Shown here: piece by piece, positions 42,426-52,493 of the stretch
Layout: each line of letters opens with the position of its first letter
Position numbering within the stretch: position 1 is the stretch's first letter
Source of the DNA: Astrothelium macrocarpum
Lineage: Eukaryota; Ascomycota; Dothideomycetes; Trypetheliales; Trypetheliaceae
NCBI GenBank assembly: GCA_021030915.1
Contig: JAGEMR010000083.1
Span: forward strand, 62,001-126,000
DNA length: 64,000 nt
Reading direction: 5' to 3'
Program-made: the position numbers and the translations under genes
The notes under the pieces: model-generated
What the model was told of the DNA's origin: nothing
The model's input: the letters and a program-made list of their open reading frames with translations, nothing else
Database searches by the model: none

Positions 42426-45209
42426 CTAGTCGCCCTCCACTACTGTGCCAACAAACCCGCCAAGGCCCGCCACTACGCCTTTCTCGCCCCGCTTATGTCC
42501 GCCATGCAGACCCGCGCCGGCCTCCATAATCAGCACCTGCGCACCGGTCTCTACATGCTCACGCGAGTGATCGAAGCGAAAGCTGACTAGCAGCGTGCTC
42601 GACTCATCACCGGACTTCCGGGCTCCGTCCTGGCCCATCTCAAATCCAAACGCGGCGTCGTCATCACCATCATCATTCCCGTCGCTGGTCTCACGGTGCC
42701 CACGGTCATGCATGGCAGCCTCGAATTTGTCATCGGGCATACGAGCTGCAATGATCTTTGCAGTTGCCCGAACGCTCGCCACGTGCACCAAAACTGTCAT
42801 GCCCACAGCTAGGGTCTCCATGTCTCTCCTCGCAAATGCGGCAACAAAGCTTCGCTTTGCCTGGGGCGTCTGCTTTGCAAGGACCATTCCTCGCCGTATC
42901 ATGGTCATGGCTGAGCCGGAAATAGCCTCTGAGAGCGGCACGACGCCAACAGTGCCAACTTGTCCCCCCATCAAGCTTTGAACTGGTTGTCGCAAATTCC
43001 GTATGCTGATAACGCGAATGCGACGCCATTCTGGGTCTGCCTGGAGTCGGAAAGAAGTTTCCCCATGTAGTGCACCGGGAAAAGAACGAGACGCTGTTAT
43101 CCTCGGTGGTCGAGCTCGCACATGCGGCGCATGGTCCGAATCCTCTATATCGCCTGTTGGCCTGTCAAGTGCATATGGACCTATCATAAGCTCATCTCCA
43201 ATGGATATAGTTCCCCGTTCTAGGTGACCGCCAAGAATGCAAGCTAAACTATTGCTATTGTGCAGGTCAGCGGGAGAGTTTATTTGTCTTGTTGCGGGAT
43301 GGTATTCGTCCTCTATGTGGAACAGAACCGTTGATATGGTTTGTTCTGAAGCAACTGTACGTGCTAGCAGATTCGAGTCAATTACGTCTGGGATAGGAAG
43401 CTCGTGGAGCAGAGCGTGTAGCGTAGCAATGCCAGTACCATTTAGAGCGCTTGTGAGAACAATGGGTACAGTCTCTCGCGGGTCGCGCTCCAGACTACCT
43501 CTGAGAGTTGTTGCGTTTGTCAACGTATCGCTTGTTATGCGTGAAAAGGCTGCCTCTGACACGAAAGATGCAGATCCGGAGAGAATATTTGGCGTACGGT
43601 TCGCTGCTTTTAGCGCTGATAGAATCTTTGCCAATGTCAAACGGAGTCCTTGTCGGGAAGCGAGGTCCAATTTGGTGATTACAACGATCAGTGGTAGTTG
43701 CAATCTGAGACATAGGTCCAAGTACGCTGCTGAGAGGTCAATTTCAGCTGTTGCTGTACCAAAAACTTCCTCTGGTGCACGAGTGCTTCCAGAGCGACTA
43801 GTTGTATCTTCGACATCATCGGCAGGTATGCAGAGCAACGTCCAGTGAGGCGCCCAGCCCATAAGCCCCCTGATTGCAGTACGCCGATATCGAGGATCCC
43901 CAGCACAATCCGTAAAGAGAACAAGGCGACCACTTTCGGTAGATTCATGAACATCGTTCCACGATGAGACATTGTCGGCATTGAAATTGACAACATCCAC
44001 CATCCAGGTTTTCCCTGGCTTGCCCACGACGTCATGATATCCAATGAGTTCCTGAGCTATTGAGCTAGTTACACCAGACGCAAGCTCATGTTTGTGCTTG
44101 AGGAGACTGAGTCTGCTTTTGCCTCTGCCATTATCTAGTGTAGCAGTGGATAGAGTTCCAAGTAAACTTGACTTGCCGCTCATCGTAGCGCCAGTTAGCG
44201 AAACACGCAGTTGCTTGCTCCGCGAACGGGACATGGCTTTTGTAGATTTGGTTTGCGATTGTGCTTTGTGAACGCCCCGAACGGGCGAAGATTCATGACT
44301 GTGTTGCTGATGCAATGGACTTGATGGGTTACAAAGCGCCAAGTCGGGTTTGACAAAAGCTTCTGCCACCCAAAGCTTCCTACGATGACCATTTGATATT
44401 GTAAGCCCATTTCCGCTCTCAGTTCCATGATCCAATTCGCCAACTGACACCATGCGCAAAATCTCTACTGAGCAACCCAAGCTCGAGGCCATGATTTTAA
44501 GAGTATCGATAGATTCCGCCATCATATCCTCTGGCAATCCAATTAGAGTGCCATCGTCGGTGACTCCAATTTCATATAGTGCGCCAGTACTTTCTTCCAA
44601 ACCGGGTATCAGACTTGCCGGGCGAGGGGCGCTTTGAGATGTCGCATGATCTCTTGCGAACGAGGGCGGTACCCACTTCATTGTGGAAGAGGCATGATAT
44701 GGTGAAGATTGCTGGAGTCGCCACAACAGCTGTGTTGTCAATTGTTCTAATCTCTGTTGACGTGAGCGATTTGGGGAGGAACTAGGTTGCGTGCTTGTCA
44801 GAGAAGCTTCTGCAATACTGCTAACAGCAAGAGAATCGTGCTTCTCATGTTTGCTCTCGGATGGAATTCTGGCTGGTTTTTCAGACTTTGAGTGGTTGGA
44901 TCCTGAAAGGTTAGGCCCACCTGGAGCATTAGAGATTGACCGAGGAAGCAGCAAAAGGTGTAATTTGTATTCGATGGGACCTTCTTGAGGTTCAGCCTCC
45001 AGTCTTGTAGTAGCACTATTAACCTCTATAACTGCCTGACCGTTGAGAGAAAGCGGTGTAGGTTGTCGATCTATCAATGAAGGGCTGTGGCTATTACGTA
45101 TAATCGGTTCAGTTGGCGTAGAGATGCCAGAGTTCGCCCATGGCGAGGAAACCCTGGGCGGGTTGGGCTCATAGGTGAAGATGGATGCCATTCCACTGGT
45201 ATCTGCCAA
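42426..45209 (-). CDS. GTPBP1/2-like translational GTPase
   Basis: A single 927-aa frame (an alternative start at M7). After a disordered Ser/Pro-rich N-terminal third comes the GTPase domain. Its P-loop is G-A-T-M-S-G-K-S-S (about 337-345), then the family signature L-D-N-G-R-G-K-S-R with K-H-K-H-E. Next are the G3 motif D-C-A-G-D (about 432) and G4 T-K-L-D (about 508). EF-Tu-like beta-barrel domains follow (about 640-900). The order and the D-N-G-R-G segment are typical of GTPBP1/GTPBP2/AGP-1, cytosolic relatives of EF-Tu/Hbs1 implicated in mRNA turnover and rescue of stalled ribosomes. G3 reads D-C-A-G-D instead of D-x-A-G-H, so the usual catalytic His is replaced, a feature worth noting. 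An acidic, glycine-rich tail ends it. Confidence 0.88.
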   Translation of the reverse strand: MADTSGMASIFTYEPNPPRVSSPWANSGISTPTEPIIRNSHSPSLIDRQPTPLSLNGQAVIEVNSATTRLEAEPQEGPIEYKLHLLLLPRSISNAPGGPNLSGSNHSKSEKPARIPSESKHEKHDSLAVSSIAEASLTSTQPSSSPNRSRQQRLEQLTTQLLWRLQQSSPYHASSTMKWVPPSFARDHATSQSAPRPASLIPGLEESTGALYEIGVTDDGTLIGLPEDMMAESIDTLKIMASSLGCSVEILRMVSVGELDHGTESGNGLTISNGHRRKLWVAEAFVKPDLALCNPSSPLHQQHSHESSPVRGVHKAQSQTKSTKAMSRSRSKQLRVSLTGATMSGKSSLLGTLSTATLDNGRGKSRLSLLKHKHELASGVTSSIAQELIGYHDVVGKPGKTWMVDVVNFNADNVSSWNDVHESTESGRLVLFTDCAGDPRYRRTAIRGLMGWAPHWTLLCIPADDVEDTTSRSGSTRAPEEVFGTATAEIDLSAAYLDLCLRLQLPLIVVITKLDLASRQGLRLTLAKILSALKAANRTPNILSGSASFVSEAAFSRITSDTLTNATTLRGSLERDPRETVPIVLTSALNGTGIATLHALLHELPIPDVIDSNLLARTVASEQTISTVLFHIEDEYHPATRQINSPADLHNSNSLACILGGHLERGTISIGDELMIGPYALDRPTGDIEDSDHAPHVRARPPRITASRSFPGALHGETSFRLQADPEWRRIRVISIRNLRQPVQSLMGGQVGTVGVVPLSEAISGSAMTMIRRGMVLAKQTPQAKRSFVAAFARRDMETLAVGMTVLVHVASVRATAKIIAARMPDDKFEAAMHDRGHRETSDGNDDGDDDAAFGFEMGQDGARKSGDESSTLLVSFRFDHSREHVETGAQVLIMEAGAGLHGGHKRGEKGVVAGLGGFVGTVVEGD

Positions 45210-48104
45210 TCTTTAAAGCCGAGAGATATATTTTTTGCTGTTTAAAGATTGTAGTGATCGTAACAGGGATCAAGACACGCTCAAAGAGCTAAAACTTGAT
45301 AAGAAAGCGAGAACGATCGCAATTGCCGTGGACGAATCGATAGGGAGACATGTGAATCTAAAAACAAGAACTGTATATCGGCCGCTCGGGCCAGGTTCAA
45401 TACGGTATAAGAAAGTCCACTATTAGATGTTGCGCTAACGACCTTGAATTGGTATGAGAGAGGTGTATTCGAAATAGTTGAGATAGAGGTTTAGTCATTT
45501 TGGGCAGGTATGATGGGTTCAAGCCAGGAGCAGCCTGTTGAAAGGTCAGAGGTGCGCTTGGTGTTACAACATCTTGCTAAGACGAAAATCAGGTCAACGG
45601 CGTAGTTTGAGGCAATCAGTCGGTCGAACAAAAGGTATGTGGTTGAACAGTCATTCTGTTGTGTATATTACAGTTCGTCATCGTTCAGTGAAGTCGACGC
45701 CCAAGCCGCGCTAGGATTTACTCTTCTCCGGCCATCACGATTTCGGCAAAAGTCCGGGGGCCATCAATATCAAATTGTTATGAACCTAAACATGTTAATT
45801 TTCTTCATTTACAAAGCATCTCTCGTCACATCGTCAAGGTGCATCAAAGGTTCAAAAGATGATCATCGTATTCGCATACAATGACTCGTGTTGCAATACT
45901 CAGCGAGAATGCACCCGGGCTCCTCGGAAGACCATGCAGCGCGATCACTGAATGATTGTCATCCGCCCTAATGTTGGTTCATCAAAGGTGATGATTGGCT
46001 GAGAACGAGCCGGCGGTCAGCCATCAGGTAGCCACAAAGTTTCCTCCCCACACCACCACAACAACCTTAACCATGCAGATACTACACGTGTTGTAGGTGT
46101 GGTTCGCAGCTAAGCGAGAGGAAACAAGGGAATGGCAGCATCGATGCATGATCAATCCATTCAGAGAACGCGTGTACCAGACGGGTGGTGCAGAAGGCGT
46201 TGTTGATAAGCTTGGGGGCGTGCTCTGGCTGAAATGATAAATTGTAATTATTCGACACTGAGTAAGGACATTCAGCAGTAGGTATCGATAATGTCCAGCT
46301 TACGTATCTGCTGAGTATACCCCGAGTAACAAAAGGATCTGTTCGCACGTGTGCAGAGACCGACACATGGCACCGTGGAAAAACGTCCGGGAAGCATGCG
46401 ACTGTGGGCACTAGCGATAAGCGCCCCGATCTTTGTTACACAGATTTTGTCATCTTGATGCCTCGTTTGATGCGAATGCTCCATTCTCGTCATCGACCAA
46501 GGAGTTGGTCCGTGATCAACGAAACATCAAACAAGCTATCTGGAGTAAATCAAGACAACAAAAGAACCTTATGCCGCGCCCACATCATGTAGGTCGTCTG
46601 TGTCACAAGTTGGCGATCCTAGCTTTTGACAGCTCTTTTTGATATTTGAGCCCCAAAGCAACTCTCTGCAAGGGCGGCAACTTTTTGGCCCCCAAGAGGC
46701 TTTGCTGTGCTGTCTCAACAAGTAGCTAACTCGGGCATCCTCAACAAGGGCCCATTAGAGATCAAGAATTCCGAGTGCATTGCCTCAAAGGTGAAAGCTC
46801 AAAGGGACCCTCAAACCGTTGCAATCAGGTTTGGAGGGGCGTGCCGACCAATCAAGAGTTGCAGGCGTCTTTGATGGCGGAAAGGATCTATGTATCAAGT
46901 TTTTAGCTGCTTCAGAACATGCAAGCAACCGAGTTCCGTTCCTCCCGCCGAATTGTGCTTGCGACAAGTGCGAGGTACATGTCGAGTACCTCGCAAGACT
47001 ACTTTCCCCATTGATTTTCTTTTGTCTCTATGATGAAATAATTTTTTTTAGAAAGCTGGATTTTGGGATCATCTCTTCGCATCCAGACCTTGACACAATC
47101 AAACCTTCCTGTAACATGGTACTTCGCTTCCACGGCATTGGGAATGAAGCAAACAACCCGGGCACTTTATTCCGTAGAAGCCATGAATAGAGTACATGAT
47201 GCCCGGATGCCCGGTTGCCCCTCTAGTGGCAGTGCTCTGGGGTGGCAATTCTGGGGGCCTATGGATGTGTGGGCGAAACGATGTGCGCTGACTCTTCTGC
47301 GTCGATCCACCAGCCGAGAGCCGTAGCAGTGGGTCTTAAACAGTGTTACCTTGTATGAATGACAGGTGAGTCTGTAACCATGCACTTGGCTATTGCGCTC
47401 TTGGAACGCGACGTCTATGGCTAGTTCGTATCAAGCTGACTGTCATGGGCTTTTGATCTTGGGCAACCAAACGGTCATGCCATGTTGAAGCTGAGGATGG
47501 TCGAGGGACCCGTGTTGTTTTGAAATCGCCTGGACCCTTGGTCTTTGGTTCTGGGGGGTCTCCCAGTGTTTGATCAGCAGTTTGTGCGAGTAAATTTATC
47601 TGTCTGCAAGCCACACCAATGTGATGAGGCAAAAGCATAATGTACATTCGAGACGTATCCTTGATGATGATCTCTGAGTTGAATCAAGGCTTGCATTTTG
47701 CAGACTTTTCCCCTGTGAATGACACCACCAAATCGCATGGTGACTTCTTGTTCCTAAATCCCTATCAAATATACAAAACGTGACTTTTTGTCACAGAATA
47801 GCAGACCCAAATTCAAGCTCCGAAGCCGAGTCCAACGTGTCTTGCTTTGCAAGAAGCCTCGTTATCCTCCCAAATCTGTGATGCCATACCAGACCAATGG
47901 CCTCAATTGTATCATGAAAAATGAAATGGGGATATCGTTCCGTAATTTCACCTAAACGCCGATCGCAATGCTAGATGCTCGTGCGTGCTTCCTGCGCTTT
48001 CGCCAAAACAAGCCATGAATGCTGTGAAGATGTAGGAAAAATCAAAATAGCACAGAGTAGGTGGAGAATCAAGCCTCAATAGCGTCCCAGAAAGCCCCAA
48101 TGTA
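45210..48104. other. Long gene-free interval between GTPase and C2H2 genes
   Basis: About 2.9 kb, the longest gap in the core part. I scanned both strands and found only short frames without domains or good splice chains. It includes the GTPase promoter at its left end and the C2H2 gene's 3' UTR at its right. A non-coding transcript or a very intron-rich small gene cannot be excluded. Confidence 0.4.
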
Positions 48105-49564
48105 TCAGCTCGCGCCTTCCGAGGACTTTCGCTGCTTGGAACATTTTTCATGTGCGAGATGTCCGTTTCGAGCAGTGGTCCTTGTAAACTCCGCGCCACA
48201 TTTTGGACAGTATGATTTGGCAGCCGTCCCAGATTTCTCCCTCTGGTGACGAAGTAGATTGCTAAAAGTTGAAAATTGCCGTCCGTTACAACCATGTTCC
48301 CAGCACTGTGGCTTGGGACGCGAGTTGATGACACGGACTGGTCCTTGGCTACTAGTTGGTCCTGCTGCTGAAGCATCTCCCGCACCCGGACTCAGATAAG
48401 CTGGTTGAAGACCTTGGCTTAATGGAGGTAAATATGGCATTGACGATGGCTGAGGTTGCTGTTGTCCCTGCGCGTAAGCCGAGCCATATTGTGGAGGTGA
48501 TCTTTGAGGGAATCAGCCTGAGCCTTGTCATATTAAGTTTCTTCCAAACAAACCTTGCATAGTGAGGATAAGGAGGTACACCTTGTTCGGGCAAGTAGTG
48601 TGTTGATAGTCCTGCGCTCCTTGCTGGGGCGGCTGAGGTAGTAACATCGGCAGAGCCGGTGGAATAACCGATTCCTCTTTGCGAACCAGGCGCAGGACTT
48701 TGCTGTATACTGTACGAGTTTGGCGTACCCAGAGAAGTCGAGCGATAAACCGGTGATCCCATTCGTGGGCTTGCCCGAGCTGGGGGTCGTTGTTCGTTTT
48801 GTACACTCGAAGCGCTGCCTAATAACCCTGGACCTACACCATACGCTGACCGATAATCCGCTGGTGGAGATTGTGCATGAGTCGCGGCTGGTGAGCGACT
48901 GTACGGATTAGGCTGCATACTGTAGCCTTGAAATTGTGGGTCAGTATGCGCTACCATCCGATGAATTTCAAAAAACTGACTTGGCTGCTCAAAGTTAGGG
49001 CCGTAAGTGTCTAGTCCAGTATATTGTTGCTGGGGAATGACGAATCCCAGGGAACTGTGACTCAACGAGTTGATCAGCTGAGTTCGCATGTGATACGCGC
49101 CCTGCTCACCTCATGTCCTCGGCGTGAAGCTGTTCGTCAAAGCCAAGATTGCGAGCCGCTGGGTCACCACCTTCGTACACTGGTGTTGCAGGCTCGACGG
49201 AAAAAGCAGCAATATCACTACCAGGTCTTTGCGGATTTCCAGAAAGTGGCCAAGCTGGCTGTGGGATAGATTGATTTTCTATCGATGGCGCTTGAGATAC
49301 TGCCAAAGATGTATCCCAACTGAGTCCGGACGGAGCGTCTTGGACGATAGCTGACGAAGTGGCGGAAGCTTCGGAAACGGCGTTCTGTATTTGCTGTTCC
49401 CACAAAAGTCGGGATGGCGTCGTCAAGGAGCGATTCCGTGGAGGCCTTCGTATCCGAGCGTTGCTGGTCTGCGCTGCCAAAGGTTCGAAAGTGCTACTGC
49501 TAGTCTTTGTCCTGTCGTGGCGTGAGCCTATAGCGGACCTTAGGTGAGGGGGGGGAATGGGCAT
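48105..49564 (-). CDS. C2H2-type zinc finger protein
   Basis: My model on the minus strand is exons 49564-49110, 49054-48554 and 48501-48105, 450 aa, with introns of 55 bp (GTGAGC..CAG) and 52 bp (GTTTGT..AAG, GCTGATT branch). The first 330 residues are low complexity and rich in Pro, Ser, Gln and Tyr (typical of activation regions). Close to the C-terminus are two zinc fingers: C-W-E-H-G-C with a following L-L-R-H-Q, then C-P-K-C-G-A-E-F with G-H-L-A-H-E-K-C. This pair matches a group of fungal C2H2 regulators with the fingers at the end. It is nuclear by inference. The target genes are unknown. It lies in a region of conserved genes and shows no damage. Confidence 0.8.
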
Positions 49565-51374
49565 GTCAAATGTGGAGGGCCAGGGAAGGTGTCATAGTGG
49601 GAGAGCATCGTACCGGGTTATCTTGCTCCTACGAAGCTGCTCAGGACGTCTATATACGGGGCCCTCATATGACATGAAGCAGTCCTCCAAAATCCAAACC
49701 GACAACGAATAACTTTAGGACGCCTGCGCCTTGGAGATGGCAGGGTCATGATATACAAGAGGCACATAGACAATTCCAACACCGACGACGGTTGGTGCTA
49801 GCGCAGACGAAGGATCTCATCCTTGTCTATCGAAAGAGAGCTCTCTAGAGCGCCGGGTCTGGGGAGAGGACAGCCGCTGGTCACCTTGAAACTTGGACCG
49901 TAAGCTACGGCTAAGTCCAGGGCGAAACATCTGTGAAGAATGCGACTTCGCGAGCACGCTGCTTACGTCGTCCACTGCTTTTTTTCATTTTTGCTCGACA
50001 ATCATACAGACACTGGCTTTTGCGCATCATCCTGCCGCTCTGGGCATCAGCCTGCCCAGAAACTCCACTAGGGGCACACGGAAATGATTGCAGCCTCAGA
50101 GGTGTCGGGCGGCCGAGATTGTAGCAGATCCGCAAGACCCTCTCCAGCCATTGTCAAGCGGAAGGACCTAGCGCTGTGCCGCGCCGGTGGACAGGCTCAA
50201 GAGAACCCCTGCACAGATCAGGGCCAACCTCTTATGAACGGACGTGATGAGGTTGGTTTGCTCAGAGTTCTTTTTTTGGCACACGGTCGTTCCTGTCGTC
50301 ACTCGTGAGGAGCTGAGGCACACAGCCGCTCCGTGTCGCGAGCGGGGATAATTATGGCGAAACAGTCAGAAAGGCGCAGTAAATAGGCTCCCCAGGGAAA
50401 TGATGCCGTTGCTGCTCTGACTAACACCGCTGTCCGGCTCATTCACAAGCGGGACACTCCCGAACGTGCGGCGTCGGCTCCTTCGCCCCGACTTTTGAGG
50501 ATGAAGCAGGTCGATCGTGTGTGCACACGCCGGGCATGATCGCGACGAGAGGCTGATGAGCCCTTTGAAACGCCAGAGCCAAAACCGGGTACTGGCCGTA
50601 TGGTCTGCTCACACTGCTGGGCTCCCACTCTGTCCCGCCCCCGGTCTTGCGGGCTAATTTGCGACCATTCACGATACATGCCAGCCAATCGGCGACATTT
50701 TGGAGCCGCTGCGCGTCCAAGTAGTTTGACCCAAGTGCAGTCGAACCACGGCCGAGGCCGTCTGCATCGCTTACTAAATCGTCCATCACTCCATCGGCTT
50801 CACCGTCCAAACCATGAGGGGAATCTTCGGGCGAAGAGAAGCATGAAGGCATGGATTTGTGGACAGTTTAGCTTGCTACATCCAGGCTTTGCTCGCCTCT
50901 CGATACTGAACCCTAACCTCGCGCTGTTGAGCCATCTTTTGCGCCCTCTCCATCAACTTTATGCGCATTAACGGTTTTGAGAAGGGCACGGCCCATGGAC
51001 TACTCAAGAATAGTCAACACCTCAGCAGCTCGCATTTCTTTCCCAACTATCCACGCCTGAACAGGATAGCATCCCTCCAAAGGCAACAGTTGAGCTTGTT
51101 TCAGTCCACCTCATGTGGCTGCCACGCGGGACTTGACCGCCACCCGCTGTGTTGGGTTAAGCTTGCGGAGGCGAACAATTGGCTGGGCCTTTGATGTCGC
51201 CGATCTTTGTGTTCTTCCTTGGGCTACATCAGAAATGGTGCCGTAAGCAAGGGACTATCATCACCGGCGGCACAGCAATGACTAGCATACTGTGCATATC
51301 GCGTGTCGTACACGCTACCAAACATGGCTGGGCTGGAAATCTAATCAGATAGCCACAACGCTGATGACCAACTT
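49565..51374. other. Gene-free interval upstream of the C2H2 gene
   Basis: About 1.8 kb. It contains the C2H2 promoter on its left and is otherwise without recognisable coding sequence; the frames at 50439-50852 (minus) and 50600-50971 (plus) overlap each other and lack family signs. Confidence 0.45.
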
Positions 51375-52171
51375 CTAAACGACGTGCACTGGTTGTGATG
51401 GTTGTTGCTTCATTTCATGAACGGCACGCCTAACGTGCTGTTCGGGCAATGTCATCAGGGACCAGTGCGCGGCAAGAATTGTGCCCGTTTCTAAAGAAGA
51501 GCCTCGGTCAGCGACCGAGCTTTCCAATTTCACCGGCACAGGCAGATTCGAACATGTCAAAATTGTTCGGCTGAATGCTGATTGCGGCTGCAGCTTGTCA
51601 GAGATGACAACAATCCCCAATGTTTCTGGTTGACCAAACATTCCGTATCCGTCGTTCCGGAAGACCCCATCAGCAAGCCAGCGCTTTCCGGTCTTCACCA
51701 CGATGCAAATGCAAATCAGAAGCGGATCTTGGAGATATCTTACCGCGGAAAGCGTCAACTTGGGCATGCGAACGCCAATGAGGTGCGCCCAAGACAACAA
51801 GCCGTCTCTCCAAGGACTACGAATGCATTAGGCATTTGATACTGCAGGTCGCCAAAAAACAAGGAGGTGGGGGCAGAAAAGCTATACTAATTCAGTAGAG
51901 AGGAGTTCAGCTCGCAAAACCGAGCGGTGTGGCACGAGTAATTCCATGTGTGGCGCGATGTCTCGAGTGCGACTCCTCCCTAGATCTTCTTCGACGTAGA
52001 AATGTTGTCCACGTGACAGAACTTTGGCCCATGAAGTAGGCAAAAACTTAGATAAGCCTGTACGTACCTCTGGCGACTCCGACTCTGTATCAAAGGTCCC
52101 GAGACAATGGAAAGGCTTTTGCAAATGTACCTCATCGTGCGGTGTGCTTGAGGCCAAGGTTTTGTCCTAAT
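51375..52171 (-). CDS. Unidentified multi-exon protein gene (5' end unresolved)
   Basis: On the minus strand I can chain exons 51979-51888, 51816-51744 and 51692-51375 with introns of 71 bp (GTATAG..CCTAATGC..TAG) and 51 bp (GTAAGA..AAG). All three phases agree. They read L-E-T-S-R-H-T-W-N, then W-R-D-G-L-L-S-W-A-H-L-I-G-V-R and T-G-K-R-W-L-A-D-G-V-F, which look like a real globular protein with balanced composition. A further exon upstream (to about 52171, ending at a GTACGT donor near 52064) is plausible, but its start codon was not found. The product is unknown to me; there is no signal peptide or membrane helix in the readable part. It is divergent from the F-box gene at 52494. Confidence 0.42.
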
Positions 52172-52493
52172 CACGAGCTCCGCCAGCTCCAAAATCAGTT
52201 AGCCTTCCATCGCCTGAACAGCGTTGCCATGGCGGTATCCAGTCGCGAAAGTCGACTGCACATCAAGACCATCGAGTCCACCATCAAAGTCTCCATCGAC
52301 TTGATACAGTCTGGCGCCTTTGTGGCAGTTCATGAGTCTCCCTGCTCTTCCTTCTGACCTTACGCCCCACTCCGACCCATCTCCGACGTGCACCTACAAA
52401 ACAAGACCTATGCATGAATCCTGAGATGGTGCCCTAAGCTTTTTGAGACTACGTTGTCAAAGCTGAATCTGTCCTTGTCATTGCGAATCTGGT
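52172..52493. other. Divergent region before the F-box gene
   Basis: About 320 bp that should include the F-box promoter and the unresolved start of the minus-strand gene. Confidence 0.4.

Noticed and set aside
42595..43848. Plus-strand frames across the GTPase gene
   Set aside because: Antisense shadows of the conserved GTPBP-like coding sequence.
50439..50971. Overlapping frames upstream of the C2H2 gene
   Set aside because: They lie opposite each other, lack domains and have no supporting splice sites.
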